From Streptomyces cyaneogriseus subsp. noncyanogenus (lineage in GTDB: Bacteria > Actinomycetota > Actinomycetes > Streptomycetales > Streptomycetaceae), in contig NZ_CP010849.1 in assembly GCF_000931445.1 (NCBI RefSeq), positions 124,001 through 188,000 of the forward strand: a DNA stretch of 64,000 nt, in the 5' to 3' direction. The notes under the pieces were generated by a model. It did not search any database and had not been told where the DNA came from. It saw nothing but the letters and a program-made list of their open reading frames with translations. Shown here piece after piece: positions 43,200-51,632 of the stretch. The position numbers and the translations under genes were made by a program. How positions within the stretch are numbered: position 1 is the stretch's first letter; each line of letters begins with the position of its first letter.

Positions 43200-44422
43200 T
43201 GTAGTGGCAGGGTGACGTGCACCCGCCACATCCCGTCGCGCGGTCCGTAGGCGGCGGCGCCGCCGAGCAGGACGGCCCGCTCGCGCAGCCCGCGCAGCCC
43301 GGAGCCGCCGCCGCGGTGTCCGGCGGGCTGGGCCGGCTGGTTGTTGCGCACCTCCATCTCCAGCCGGCCGTCGAGGACTTCGATGCGCACGGTGGCCGGG
43401 ACCGAGCCTGCGTGCCGCAGCACGTTGGTGAGGCACTCCTGCAGCATGCGGTAGCCCTCGCGGGAGACCGGTCCGGGCACGGCGCCGAGGTCCCCTTCGA
43501 TCCGGGTGGTCACCTGGGCCCCGGCCCCGCGCGCCGACTCCACCAGCCGCCCGGCGTGCGCGAGCGTGGGCCGCTGCGCCGCCGCGCCGGAGTTCTCGCG
43601 CAACAGCCCGAGCACCCGGTCCAGTTCGGACAGCGCCTCGCGCCCGGTGTCCTCGATGGCGGCCAGTGCCCGGTCGGTGAACTGCGGTGTCCCGGCCGCG
43701 CGCGCCGCGCCCGCCTGCACCACGGCGATGGTGAGCGCGTGCCCGATGGTGTCGTGCAGTTCGCGGGCGAGCCGGGTGCGCTCCAGCAGCCGCTCGGTGC
43801 GCTCTTCCAGTTCCGCCAGCCGCTCCGCCGGGGAGGGGCCGAGCAGCCGGGGCGCCAGGCCGGCCATCAGGGCGCCCGATCCCCGTACGACGGCGGCCAG
43901 CGCGGCGGCGGCCGCCGGGGCCAGCAGCGGGTACCACCACTGCCACCGCCCGGACAGCGGCATGGGCGCGGGCCCGAAGGGCGGCCACAGGGACGGCATC
44001 ACCAGGCCCAGTGTCAGGACGGCACCGTTGAACGTGGCCGCGGTGACCGCGAAGCCGAGCCACAGGCGCAGGGTCAGCCAGACGAAGACCCGCCACCGGT
44101 CGGCCCACGAGGCCGAGGGCGAACCGGCGATCTCGGGCGCCGGGTGCTCCTGCGGTGCCTGCGGTCCGGGGTAGAGCAGCAGCCGTGCCTGCATCGTCTC
44201 GGCGACCCGGGTGCCGGGGACGAGCGCGGCGAGCGCCAGGAGCGGGAGCGGAAGGAAGGGCAGCAGCAGCCACCTGCCCGCGCCGGTGCCCTCCAGGCCC
44301 GGAAAGACGCCGCCGGTCACCACGGCGGCCACCGCGCCCATGAACAGGTGCAGCCACCGGGTGTAGGTGACCGCGCGCGACATGGGCTCCAGCAGCCGGT
44401 GGAGACGCTTCATGAGCGTCAT
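43196..44422 (-). CDS. Sensor histidine kinase, NarL-system (HisKA_3) type
   Basis: 408 residues. Four to five helices lie in the N-terminal half (two pairs around 18-60 and 115-200). The HisKA_3 phospho-acceptor is RLARELHDTIGHALTIAVVQ (His in HD-x-IGH), and the ATPase domain shows YRMLQECLTNVLRHA (N box) and GGGSGLRGLRERAVLLGG (G box). ATG 44422 is the first of two close starts (MTLMKRL). The lack of a large extracytoplasmic loop suggests intramembrane sensing, as in kinases that control adjacent ABC exporters. Confidence 0.92.
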   Translation of the reverse strand: MTLMKRLHRLLEPMSRAVTYTRWLHLFMGAVAAVVTGGVFPGLEGTGAGRWLLLPFLPLPLLALAALVPGTRVAETMQARLLLYPGPQAPQEHPAPEIAGSPSASWADRWRVFVWLTLRLWLGFAVTAATFNGAVLTLGLVMPSLWPPFGPAPMPLSGRWQWWYPLLAPAAAAALAAVVRGSGALMAGLAPRLLGPSPAERLAELEERTERLLERTRLARELHDTIGHALTIAVVQAGAARAAGTPQFTDRALAAIEDTGREALSELDRVLGLLRENSGAAAQRPTLAHAGRLVESARGAGAQVTTRIEGDLGAVPGPVSREGYRMLQECLTNVLRHAGSVPATVRIEVLDGRLEMEVRNNQPAQPAGHRGGGSGLRGLRERAVLLGGAAAYGPRDGMWRVHVTLPLQ

Positions 44423-44522
44423 GGTCCCAGCGGGGCCGGGCGGTCGCCTCCCCCGCGCGGGGGAGGGCGTTCCCTTCGGCGGGGGAAGCGGAGAGACGGT
44501 GCGGGACGGCACCGTCGTCACC

Positions 44523-45446
44523 ATGACAGTCATCGAAGTGAAGGACCTGACCAAGGTCTACGGGCAGGTGCGCGCGGTCGACCGTCTCACCTTCCGCGTC
44601 CGGCCCGGCCGGGTCACCGGGTTCCTCGGTCCCAACGGGGCGGGCAAGTCCACCACGTTGCGCCTCATCCTGGGCCTGGACCGCCCCAGCTCCGGCACGG
44701 CGACGATCGGGGGCCGCCCCTTCACGCAGCTCGACGAGCCGCTGCGGCAGGTGGGCGCCCTGCTCGACGCCCGGGCGCCGCACGGTTCGCGCACCGCCCG
44801 CAGTCATCTGCTGGCTCTCGCGGCGAGCAACCGCATCCCCGGCCGGCGGGTGGAGGAGGTCCTGGAGCTGACCGGTATCGCGAGTGCGGCGTCCCGCCGG
44901 GTGAAGACGTTCTCCCTCGGCATGCGCCAGCGCCTCGGCATCGCCGCGGCGCTGCTCGGCGATCCCCGGGTGCTGCTGCTCGACGAGCCGTCCAACGGCC
45001 TCGACCCCGAGGGCATCATCTGGATCCGCGAGCTGCTGCGCCGCCTGGCGCGGGAGGACCGCACCGTGCTGGTCTCCAGCCATCTGATGGGCGAGACGGC
45101 GTCCTTCGCCGACCACCTGATCGTCCTGGGCAGGGGCAGGCTGCTGGCCGACACGCCGACGAAGGACTTCATCGCGGCCCGCGTCAAGCCGCGTGTCCGC
45201 GTCCGTACGACGGAGCCCGCACGGCTGCGCGAGGTGCTGGTGCGGCACGGCCACACCCCCGTGGAGTCGGACGACGGGCGCATGCTGATCGACGGCGCCC
45301 GGATCGACGCCATCGGCCCGCTGGCCGCCCGGGAGGGCATCGTCCTTCTCGAACTGGCCGCCGAGGAGGCCACGCTGGAGGAGGCCTACCTCGACCTGAC
45401 CGCCGCGGTCACGGAATTCGCCGCCCGAGCCCCGCAGGGGGCCTGA
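44523..45446 (+). CDS. ABC transporter ATP-binding protein
   Basis: 307 residues: Walker A FLGPNGAGKSTTLRLILGLD, signature FSLGMRQRLGIAAALL (LGMRQ), Walker B VLLLDEPSNGLDPEGIIWIR and switch His SSHLMGE, followed by the accessory C-terminal domain of the DrrA/bacitracin (BcrA) type. It lies 101 bases from the divergent kinase gene and is coupled to the permease 4 bases downstream. Probable role: peptide/antibiotic export or resistance, sensed by the neighbouring two-component system. Confidence 0.93.
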   Translation: MTVIEVKDLTKVYGQVRAVDRLTFRVRPGRVTGFLGPNGAGKSTTLRLILGLDRPSSGTATIGGRPFTQLDEPLRQVGALLDARAPHGSRTARSHLLALAASNRIPGRRVEEVLELTGIASAASRRVKTFSLGMRQRLGIAAALLGDPRVLLLDEPSNGLDPEGIIWIRELLRRLAREDRTVLVSSHLMGETASFADHLIVLGRGRLLADTPTKDFIAARVKPRVRVRTTEPARLREVLVRHGHTPVESDDGRMLIDGARIDAIGPLAAREGIVLLELAAEEATLEEAYLDLTAAVTEFAARAPQGA

Positions 45447-45449
45447 ACC

Positions 45450-46187
45450 GTGTCCCCCGCAGCCGTACTCCGCTCCGAGTGGATCAAGATCAGGACCTTG
45501 CGCGGCACCGCGTGGTCGCTGCCGGCCGTCTTCCTGCTGACAGCCGGCTTCGCCATCGCGGGCAACGCGGCGACCGGCGATTCCGAGGCGGACAGCCCCG
45601 ACTTCGACGCGCTCTTCTCCGTCTTCCTCGGCCTGAACCTGGGCCAGATCGCGGCGATCTCCTTCGGCACGATGGCCATGTCGTCCGAGTACCAGGGGGG
45701 AGCCATCCGCGCGTCGCTGACGGCGGTGCCCCGGCGGGGCCTGTTCTACGCGGCGAAGCTCGCGAACGTGGCGGGCCCGGCGCTGGCGATGGGCCTGGTG
45801 ACCACGTTCGTGTCGTTCCTGGGCGGCAGCGCCTTCCTGGGCGACGCGGCGCTGGGCCCGGGCGACGGGCAGGCGCTGCGCGCCTGCCTGGGCGGGGCGG
45901 TCTACCTGGCGCTGATGGCGCTCTTCGCGGCCGGCCTGACGGCGGTGCTGCGCAGCGGCCTGGCCGTGCTCAGCATCCTGATCCCGTTCATCCTCGTCGT
46001 CTCCCTGGTCCTGGGCGAGACGTCGGGGTCGGTCGCCGACTACCTGCCCGACCGCGCCGGGCAGCAGGTGCTGTACGTGGACCCGCCGGGCGATCTGGCG
46101 CCGCTGGCGGGCCTGGGGGTGACGGCGCTGTGGACGGCCGCGGCGGTGCTGGCGGGGTGGTGGTCGCTCAGGCGCAGGGACGCCTGA
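45450..46187 (+). CDS. ABC-2-type permease
   Basis: 245 residues with six predicted helices. It starts at GTG 45450 with LRSEWIKIRTLRGTAWSLPA, the amphipathic N-terminus of BcrB-like permeases. SSEYQGGAIRASLTAVPRRG is the conserved cytoplasmic coupling segment. It pairs with the ATPase just upstream to form an exporter. A bidirectional hairpin follows. Confidence 0.9.
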   Translation: MSPAAVLRSEWIKIRTLRGTAWSLPAVFLLTAGFAIAGNAATGDSEADSPDFDALFSVFLGLNLGQIAAISFGTMAMSSEYQGGAIRASLTAVPRRGLFYAAKLANVAGPALAMGLVTTFVSFLGGSAFLGDAALGPGDGQALRACLGGAVYLALMALFAAGLTAVLRSGLAVLSILIPFILVVSLVLGETSGSVADYLPDRAGQQVLYVDPPGDLAPLAGLGVTALWTAAAVLAGWWSLRRRDA

Positions 46188-46276
46188 CGCCCGGGTCCCG
46201 CGGGAGCGGCAGCAAGCGGGAGGGGACCGGCCGCCCCTCCCCCGGCCTGCCGCCGTGCGGACTTCCGCCCGGGAAG

Positions 46277-46306
46277 GGCCCGCCCCCCGGGTGAGGGGGG
46301 CGGGCC
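46277..46306. terminator. Bidirectional terminator between convergent ABC operons
   Basis: A perfect 12-bp stem (GGCCCGCCCCCC with GGGGGGCGGGCC, loop GGGTGA) lies between the 45450 permease and the convergent permease ending at 46335. It can serve both directions. Confidence 0.78.
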
Positions 46307-46334
46307 GCCGGTCAGGGGGCGGTCCGCTGGTCCG

Positions 46335-47126
46335 TCACTTCGGCTCGCGGTTGAACAGCGAGGTGGACCAGAGGTGACCGAGCACGGCCAGCCCCGCGCA
46401 CCAGGCCACGGCCAGCCATCCGTTGTGGCCGATCTCGCTGCCGAGCAGCAGCCCGCGCAGGGTTTCGATGGCCGGGGTGAAGGGCTGGTACTCGGCGATG
46501 GGCCGGAACCATCCCGGCATCGCGTCGACCGGCACGAAGGCGCTGGACAGCAGCGGCAGGATCATCAGCGGCAGGGCGTTGTTGCTGGCCGCCTCGGCGT
46601 TGGGGCTGGACAGGCCCATCCCGACCGCGATCCAGGTGAGCGCCAGGGAGACGAGTACCAGCAGCCCGAAGGCCAGGACCCACTCCAGGACGGTGGTGTC
46701 CGTGGCCCGGAAGCCGAGCGCGACCGCGACGGCCCCGACCAGCACCACGCCCGCCACGCACTGCAGCACGCTGCCGGCGACGTGCCCGATGAGCACCGAG
46801 GCGCGGTGGATCGCCATCGTGCGGAAGCGGGCGACGATGCCCTCGGTCATATCCATGGCGACGGACACCGCGCTGCCGATCGTGGTGCCGCCGATGGTCA
46901 GCATCAGGATGCCGGGGACGACATACGCGAGGTACTCCGACCGGTCCGCCTTGCCGTCCCCGATGCCGGCGCTCATCACGTCGCCGAAGACGTAGACGAA
47001 GAGCAACAGCAGCATGACCGGGGTGAGCAGCAGATTCAGTGTCAGGGACGGGTAGCGGCGGGCGTGCAGCAGGTTGCGGCGCAGCATCGTGGAGGAGTCG
47101 CGCACGGCGAGGGAGAGGGAGCTCAT
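46335..47126 (-). CDS. ABC-2-type permease, daunorubicin-resistance (DrrB) type
   Basis: 263 residues with six predicted helices. PSLTLNLLLTPVMLLLLFVY and the conserved cytoplasmic MDMTEGIVARFRTMAIHRAS loop are DrrB hallmarks. NAEAASNNALPLMILPLLSS and PGWFRPIAEYQPFTPAIETL are the family's C-terminal signature. ATG 47126 overlaps the TGA of the upstream ATPase gene. Confidence 0.93.
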   Translation of the reverse strand: MSSLSLAVRDSSTMLRRNLLHARRYPSLTLNLLLTPVMLLLLFVYVFGDVMSAGIGDGKADRSEYLAYVVPGILMLTIGGTTIGSAVSVAMDMTEGIVARFRTMAIHRASVLIGHVAGSVLQCVAGVVLVGAVAVALGFRATDTTVLEWVLAFGLLVLVSLALTWIAVGMGLSSPNAEAASNNALPLMILPLLSSAFVPVDAMPGWFRPIAEYQPFTPAIETLRGLLLGSEIGHNGWLAVAWCAGLAVLGHLWSTSLFNREPK

Positions 47127-48151
47127 CGGGCGGTCCCCTTCGACTGGTTCGGCTGGTTCGGCTGGTTCGGACGGTCGGGCTGGTCGGTGCTGCCGGTCAG
47201 GGCGAAGAACACGTCGTCGAGGTCGGGGGTGTGGACGGTCAGCTCGTCCGCCTCGACGCCGGCGGAGTCCAGCCAGTCGAGAAGGGAGCGCAGCTCGCGC
47301 TGGCTGCCGTCGCTGGGGATCCGCAGTGCCAGCTCCGCGTCGTTCCGGGTGGCCTCGCGCAGTGCGGCGGCGGCGCTGCGGTAGGCGGCGGGGTCGAGGA
47401 AGCGGAGCCGGACGTGGCCGCCGGGGACGAGGCGTTTCAGCTCGTCGGCGGTGCCCTCGGCGGCGATCCTGCCGCCGTCGAGCACGGCGATGCGGTCGGC
47501 GAGTTCGTCGGCCTCCTCCAGGTACTGGGTGGTGAGGAAGACGGTGACGCCGCCGGTGACGAGTTCGCGGATGATCTGCCACATGGTGTGGCGGGAGCGC
47601 GGGTCGAGTCCGGTGGTCGGCTCGTCGAGGAAGATGATCCGCGGGTCGCCGACGAGGGTCATGGCGATGTCGAGGCGGCGCTTCATGCCGCCGGAGTAGC
47701 TCTGGGCGGGCTTCCTGGCGGCGTCGGCGAGGCCGAACCGCTCCAGCAGTTCGGCGGTCACGCGCCGCCCCTCGCGTGCGGGCAGGTGGTGCAGGTCCGC
47801 CATGAGGAGCATGTTCTCCTCGCCGGTGATCAGCCCGTCGACGGCGGAGAACTGCCCGGTGACGCCGATCGCGGCACGCACGCCGTCCGGTGCGGCGGCG
47901 ATGTCGTGGCCCGCCACCTGGGCCTGCCCGCCGTCGGCGGTGATGAGGGTGGACAGGATCTTCACGGCGGTGGTCTTGCCGGCGCCGTTGGGTCCCAGCA
48001 GCGCGAACACGGAGCCGGCCGGGATGTGCAGATCGATGCCGTCGAGGACGGTCTTGTCGCCGTACGACTTGCGCAGACCGACGGCGCTGATGGCGGCCGG
48101 TGACGGCCGGCCACCCCCTCGGCTGGACGTGGACATGACAGTACTGGGCAT
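47123..48151 (-). CDS. ABC transporter ATP-binding protein, daunorubicin-resistance (DrrA) type
   Basis: 342 residues. Walker A ALLGPNGAGKTTAVKILSTL, signature SYSGGMKRRLDIAMTLVGDP, Walker B IIFLDEPTTGLDPRSRHTMW, switch TTQYLEEADELADRIAVLDG. The C-terminal extension ends in an unusual QPNQPNQ microrepeat. With the 46335 permease it forms a DrrAB-like drug/lipid exporter. It starts at ATG 48151 and follows the DUF4097 gene. Confidence 0.93.
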   Translation of the reverse strand: MPSTVMSTSSRGGGRPSPAAISAVGLRKSYGDKTVLDGIDLHIPAGSVFALLGPNGAGKTTAVKILSTLITADGGQAQVAGHDIAAAPDGVRAAIGVTGQFSAVDGLITGEENMLLMADLHHLPAREGRRVTAELLERFGLADAARKPAQSYSGGMKRRLDIAMTLVGDPRIIFLDEPTTGLDPRSRHTMWQIIRELVTGGVTVFLTTQYLEEADELADRIAVLDGGRIAAEGTADELKRLVPGGHVRLRFLDPAAYRSAAAALREATRNDAELALRIPSDGSQRELRSLLDWLDSAGVEADELTVHTPDLDDVFFALTGSTDQPDRPNQPNQPNQSKGTAR

Positions 48152-48212
48152 GGAGCCCTCCGTTCGGAGGCGGAAGCGGACGGGGATGACCGGGCGCGGT
48201 GCGGCGCGGCGG

Positions 48213-49055
48213 TCAGGCGCGGGCGCGGCGGATGTCGATGTTGCCGTGCCGGGTGCGGGCGCGGATCTTGACGGTGTCCTCGGCGTCCTGCGGGGCGCCG
48301 GACGCGGTGAGCGCGTTGCGTACCTGGCCGGAGCTCGAGCTGACGTCGAGCCAGGCGGCCGTGCCCTCGCGGACGCCGACCTCGATGGCACCGTAGGAGG
48401 TCTCCAGCTGGACGGTGCCGCGGGCCACTTCGCCCACGCGCAGGGTGCCGTGGGCGGTGGTGGCGGTGACCGAGTCCTCGGCGCGCCGGATCTCGATGTC
48501 GCCGTTGGCGCCGTTCACGCGCAGTTCGCCGGTGGCGGCGTCCACGGTGGTGGTGCCGTGGGAGTTCTTCAGGACGGCGGGGCCGTCGACGAGGCCGACG
48601 CGCAGGCTGCCGGAGCTGGTGGTGATCTCGGCCGCGCCCTCGACGCGGTCCACGGTGATGGAGCCGTGCGACGCGGTCAGCTTCAGCGGGCCGGTCGCAT
48701 CGAGGCGGACGTCGCCGGACGAGGTCTTCACGCGGACCTCGCCGAGCCGGCCCTCGCCGAGCACCTGGGTCCAGGCGCCGGTGGCGTCGATGTGCGAGCC
48801 CGCGGGCAGTTCGACCGTCACGTCGACGACGCCGGTGCGGCCGAACAGCGAGGACTTGGGCGTCGTGATGGTCAGGACGCCGCCCGCGCAGGCGACCTCG
48901 GTCTGGTCGGCCGTCCGCACGTCCAGGTCCTTCCCGGGGTCGCGGGGGCGCACCTCGACGACGGTGTCGGTGCGCTCGCCCGCGGTGAACTGGAGGGAAC
49001 CGGCCTCCACGCGCGCCGTGGCCGAGATCGGTTCGGGGGTGTCGAAAGAAGGCAT
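48213..49055 (-). CDS. DUF4097-family beta-helical repeat protein
   Basis: 280 residues forming repeated short strands (VRVKTSSGDVRLDATGPLKL, then SHGSITVDRVEGAAEITTSS) typical of the DUF4097/LiaG-like putative adhesin fold, an extended beta-solenoid. It lacks a signal peptide. In Streptomyces this gene usually sits with DrrAB-type transporters and an RHH regulator, as here, suggesting a shared envelope-stress or drug-response unit. The molecular role is unknown. Confidence 0.88.
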   Translation of the reverse strand: MPSFDTPEPISATARVEAGSLQFTAGERTDTVVEVRPRDPGKDLDVRTADQTEVACAGGVLTITTPKSSLFGRTGVVDVTVELPAGSHIDATGAWTQVLGEGRLGEVRVKTSSGDVRLDATGPLKLTASHGSITVDRVEGAAEITTSSGSLRVGLVDGPAVLKNSHGTTTVDAATGELRVNGANGDIEIRRAEDSVTATTAHGTLRVGEVARGTVQLETSYGAIEVGVREGTAAWLDVSSSSGQVRNALTASGAPQDAEDTVKIRARTRHGNIDIRRARA

Positions 49056-49178
49056 GGCTGTCCCGTCCTCGTGGGTCTTCGGTCCGTCCCCGCTGGTGGG
49101 ACGTGGTGTGGGTGACGTGGTGCTGGGTGAAGTGGTGCGTGGGTGGCGCGGGTGATGCGGTGGGGGCGGGTGCGCCGG

Positions 49179-49697
49179 TCAGCGCACCCAGCCCGTGAAG
49201 CTCTGTCCGACGGTCCGGGTCTTCTCCGTCACGCGCGGCCGGGCGCCGCCGTCGACCGCGGCCGACACGGCGCGCACCAGCCAGGCGTTGACCGAGAGCC
49301 CCTCTCTGGCCGCGGCCTCCTCGGCGCGGGCCTTGAGGTGGGCCGGCAGGCGCAGGTTGACGCGGGCGGTGCCGCCCTCGTCGGCGTCGGCCGGGGCCGG
49401 GGTCCTGAGCGGCTCGACGGGCGCGGCCGGCTCCGCGGGGGCGCCGCCGTCGGCGGACGGCGGTGTCACCACGAAGTCGGGGTCGAGTCCGCGCAGCCGT
49501 ACGTCGACCGAGCCGGGGGCGAGCTCGCGGGTGATCTCGTCCATCGCGGCGGAGAGCACGTTGAGCAGGGTCAGCCGGGTCGCCGACTCCAGGGGGGCGG
49601 TGAGCCTGTCGGCCAGCGCGCGGGCTTCCTCGCCGCCGGCCTCGGCGGCCACCGCCAGCTCACGGCGGAGGGTGTCGACATACGGGGTGAGGTCCAT
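49179..49697 (-). CDS. Ribbon-helix-helix (HicB/Arc-like) DNA-binding regulator
   Basis: 172 residues from ATG 49697. The N-terminal helical region MDLTPYVDTLRRELAVAAEA is followed by an acidic/Pro linker. The C-terminal RHH motif is TARVNLRLPAHLKARAEEAA, then REGLSVNAWLVRAVSAAVDG. It leads the DUF4097-ABC operon. RHH proteins bind short palindromes as dimers, and a cluster of TGGCRCCA sequences lies directly upstream. Annotated relatives are often called HicB antitoxins, but no HicA-like toxin is adjacent, so an autorepressor role is more likely. Confidence 0.85.
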   Translation of the reverse strand: MDLTPYVDTLRRELAVAAEAGGEEARALADRLTAPLESATRLTLLNVLSAAMDEITRELAPGSVDVRLRGLDPDFVVTPPSADGGAPAEPAAPVEPLRTPAPADADEGGTARVNLRLPAHLKARAEEAAAREGLSVNAWLVRAVSAAVDGGARPRVTEKTRTVGQSFTGWVR

Positions 49698-49707
49698 AAC
49701 GCCATCA

Positions 49708-49924
49708 TGGCACCACAATGGCGCCACTCGCAACCCTGAATGGCACCACGTGGGCGGCCGGACCATGGACGGCACGCCTTACCTGCGGAAATGCGGGAAG
49801 AGAGCACTGAAATGCGGTGGCGCCCGGCATGTTCGCGCACCTGTGGCAGCGCGGGGCGTCATCTCGTGACACCCGATGGCACCGGATGGCATCACGCTGA
49901 CACCCATGGCGCCAGAGTGATGCC
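49708..49924. repeat. Cluster of TGGCRCCA-type sites upstream of the RHH operon
   Basis: Near-identical 8-mers occur at 49708 (TGGCACCA), 49719 (TGGCGCCA), 49741 (TGGCACCA), 49877 (TGGCACCG), 49887 (TGGCATCA), 49907 (TGGCGCCA) and, reversed, 49918 (TGATGCC). The two groups (three and four sites) lie in a 361-base gap without any supportable gene. TGGCGCCA is a perfect palindrome. The first group overlaps the likely promoter of the RHH gene, as autoregulatory operators would. Confidence 0.65.
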
Positions 49925-50058
49925 GGGGGGACACCACCGAGAAGGCGTTCCGTGCCGCCCGGGGCCACCGTCCCGCGCCGGGGCGGACACGGCGCGGGGC
50001 GGGGCGGGACGCGGCACGGCACGGCACGGCCAGGGGGCCGGCCGGGGGCCGGGGCGGG

Positions 50059-51408
50059 TCAGCGGAACAGGCCGGCCGGGACCGCGCGTGCCAGGGCGGC
50101 GTAGCCGGTGGGGTTGAGGTGGAGGTGGTCGCCCTCGTCGTAGAGCGGGTGCAGGCGGGCCGGGGCGTCCGGGTCGCGGACGGCCCGGTCGAAGTCGATC
50201 ACCGCGTCGAAGGTGCCGCTGGTGCGGATCCAGTCGTTGACCCGCCGGCGGGCCGCCTCGCGTACGCCGCCCGGGTCGTCGTACATCTGGTTCCCGCCGA
50301 TCGGGGTGAGGGTGGCGCCGTAGACGCGCAGGCCCTGGGCGTGGGCGCGGGTGACGATCTGCCGGTAGGCGAGGATCAGGTCGTCGGCGGTGCGCCGCTG
50401 GGCGGCCTCGGTGGCCTGCGCGGTGCCCAGGTCGTTGACGCCCTCGAAGACCAGCAGCCAGCGTGCCCCGCTGCGGGCGAGGACGTCCCGGTCCAGGCGG
50501 GCCAGCGCGTTCGGGCCGAGTCCGTCGTTGAGGACGCGGTTGCCGCCGGCCGCCTGGTTGACGACGGCGACGCGCGAGGCCGGGGCCGTGGCCGCCAGGC
50601 GGTCCTGGAGCAGGTCGGGCCAGCGGTTGTTGGCGTTGGTGGTCGAACCGCGCCCGTCGGTGAGGGAGTCGCCGAGCACGACGGCGGCCGCGGCGCGCGG
50701 GTGGGCCCAGGTCTCGGCGCCGCTGAGGAAGTACCAGTGGTCGACCCCGGTGGCGCCCGGCAGTTCGGTGGCGGTGGTGTGATCGCCCTTGATCAGGTAC
50801 GAGGTGGTGCGTGATCCGGGGTGCGAGGTGATCGACGACGACGCCTGCCCGCCGGCGAGGTACACCGTCACCGTCAGGTTGGTCCGGGCCGGCACCTTCA
50901 TGGGGACCGGGTCGGAGACCATCTGCGCGCCCGTCGGCACGACGGCCGAGGGCCGTCCGCCGAAGGTGACCGGCCGGGAGGAGCCCGGCTCGATCCCCGC
51001 GACGCCCGCGACGCCGCCGGCGGGCAGCGCCACCGAGACCCGGGTGATGGGCAGCGCCGTGCCGCCGAACGCGTTGGAGAACCGCAGGCGCAGCCGGTCG
51101 CCCGCGATGGTGGTGCGGATGGTCTGCCGCAGTGTGCTGTCGTCGAGGACCAGCTCGCCCTCGGTGAACGGGGCGGGCGGCATGTTGTGCGCCTCGGTGA
51201 GCTGCGGCATGGACGTCCAGGTGTCCACCCAGTGGGCGCCGCCGGGCGCCGCCGCCGCACCGGTTCCGCCGCCGGGGGCGCCGAGCGCGGAGACGGTGGT
51301 GGTGACGGCGACGGCCACACCGGCGACCGCGGCCGTGCGCACCAGTGGCACGGCCGTGTGGACGAGCCGGGCCAGTGCCCGGCGGGATCTTTCGAGTACG
51401 GAGGTCAT
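50059..51408 (-). CDS. Secreted SGNH/GDSL-type hydrolase
   Basis: 449 residues. A long signal region with a helix (about 20-45) is followed by a beta-rich domain (residues 58-215) and an SGNH hydrolase domain: block I VVLGDSLTDGRGSTTN (nucleophile Ser), block III FEGVNDLG, and block V HLHLNPTGYAALAR with the catalytic His. Similar Streptomyces proteins act on esters of lipids or polysaccharides outside the cell. The substrate is unknown. About 225 bases separate it from the next gene. Confidence 0.9.
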   Translation of the reverse strand: MTSVLERSRRALARLVHTAVPLVRTAAVAGVAVAVTTTVSALGAPGGGTGAAAAPGGAHWVDTWTSMPQLTEAHNMPPAPFTEGELVLDDSTLRQTIRTTIAGDRLRLRFSNAFGGTALPITRVSVALPAGGVAGVAGIEPGSSRPVTFGGRPSAVVPTGAQMVSDPVPMKVPARTNLTVTVYLAGGQASSSITSHPGSRTTSYLIKGDHTTATELPGATGVDHWYFLSGAETWAHPRAAAAVVLGDSLTDGRGSTTNANNRWPDLLQDRLAATAPASRVAVVNQAAGGNRVLNDGLGPNALARLDRDVLARSGARWLLVFEGVNDLGTAQATEAAQRRTADDLILAYRQIVTRAHAQGLRVYGATLTPIGGNQMYDDPGGVREAARRRVNDWIRTSGTFDAVIDFDRAVRDPDAPARLHPLYDEGDHLHLNPTGYAALARAVPAGLFR

Positions 51409-51632
51409 GGGTTCCCCACGTCGCGGCTTGCGCGTTTCCGCGCCGGGGCCGGAAGCGGCGCGGAGAACGCCGTCGAAACTTGCCGACTGCGGCCCGAATG
51501 TTTCCGCGAGGAACCTACGGAGCCCTGCGGGCGGGAGTCAACAAGCGGGCACGGCCCGGGCCGCGCGGGCGCCGCGCGGTGGCGCGCCCGCGCGGCCGGC
51601 GCGGTGCTGTTGTCCTGTGTGTCTCGTGGCGG

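Noticed and set aside
47140..47175. Short GGCTGGTTC tandem repeats that might be a CRISPR or satellite
   Set aside because: They encode the QPN microrepeat at the end of an ABC ATPase; there are no spacers or cas genes.
49179..49697. HicB-type antitoxin of a toxin-antitoxin pair
   Set aside because: No HicA-like or other small toxin gene lies on either side; treated as an autoregulator instead.
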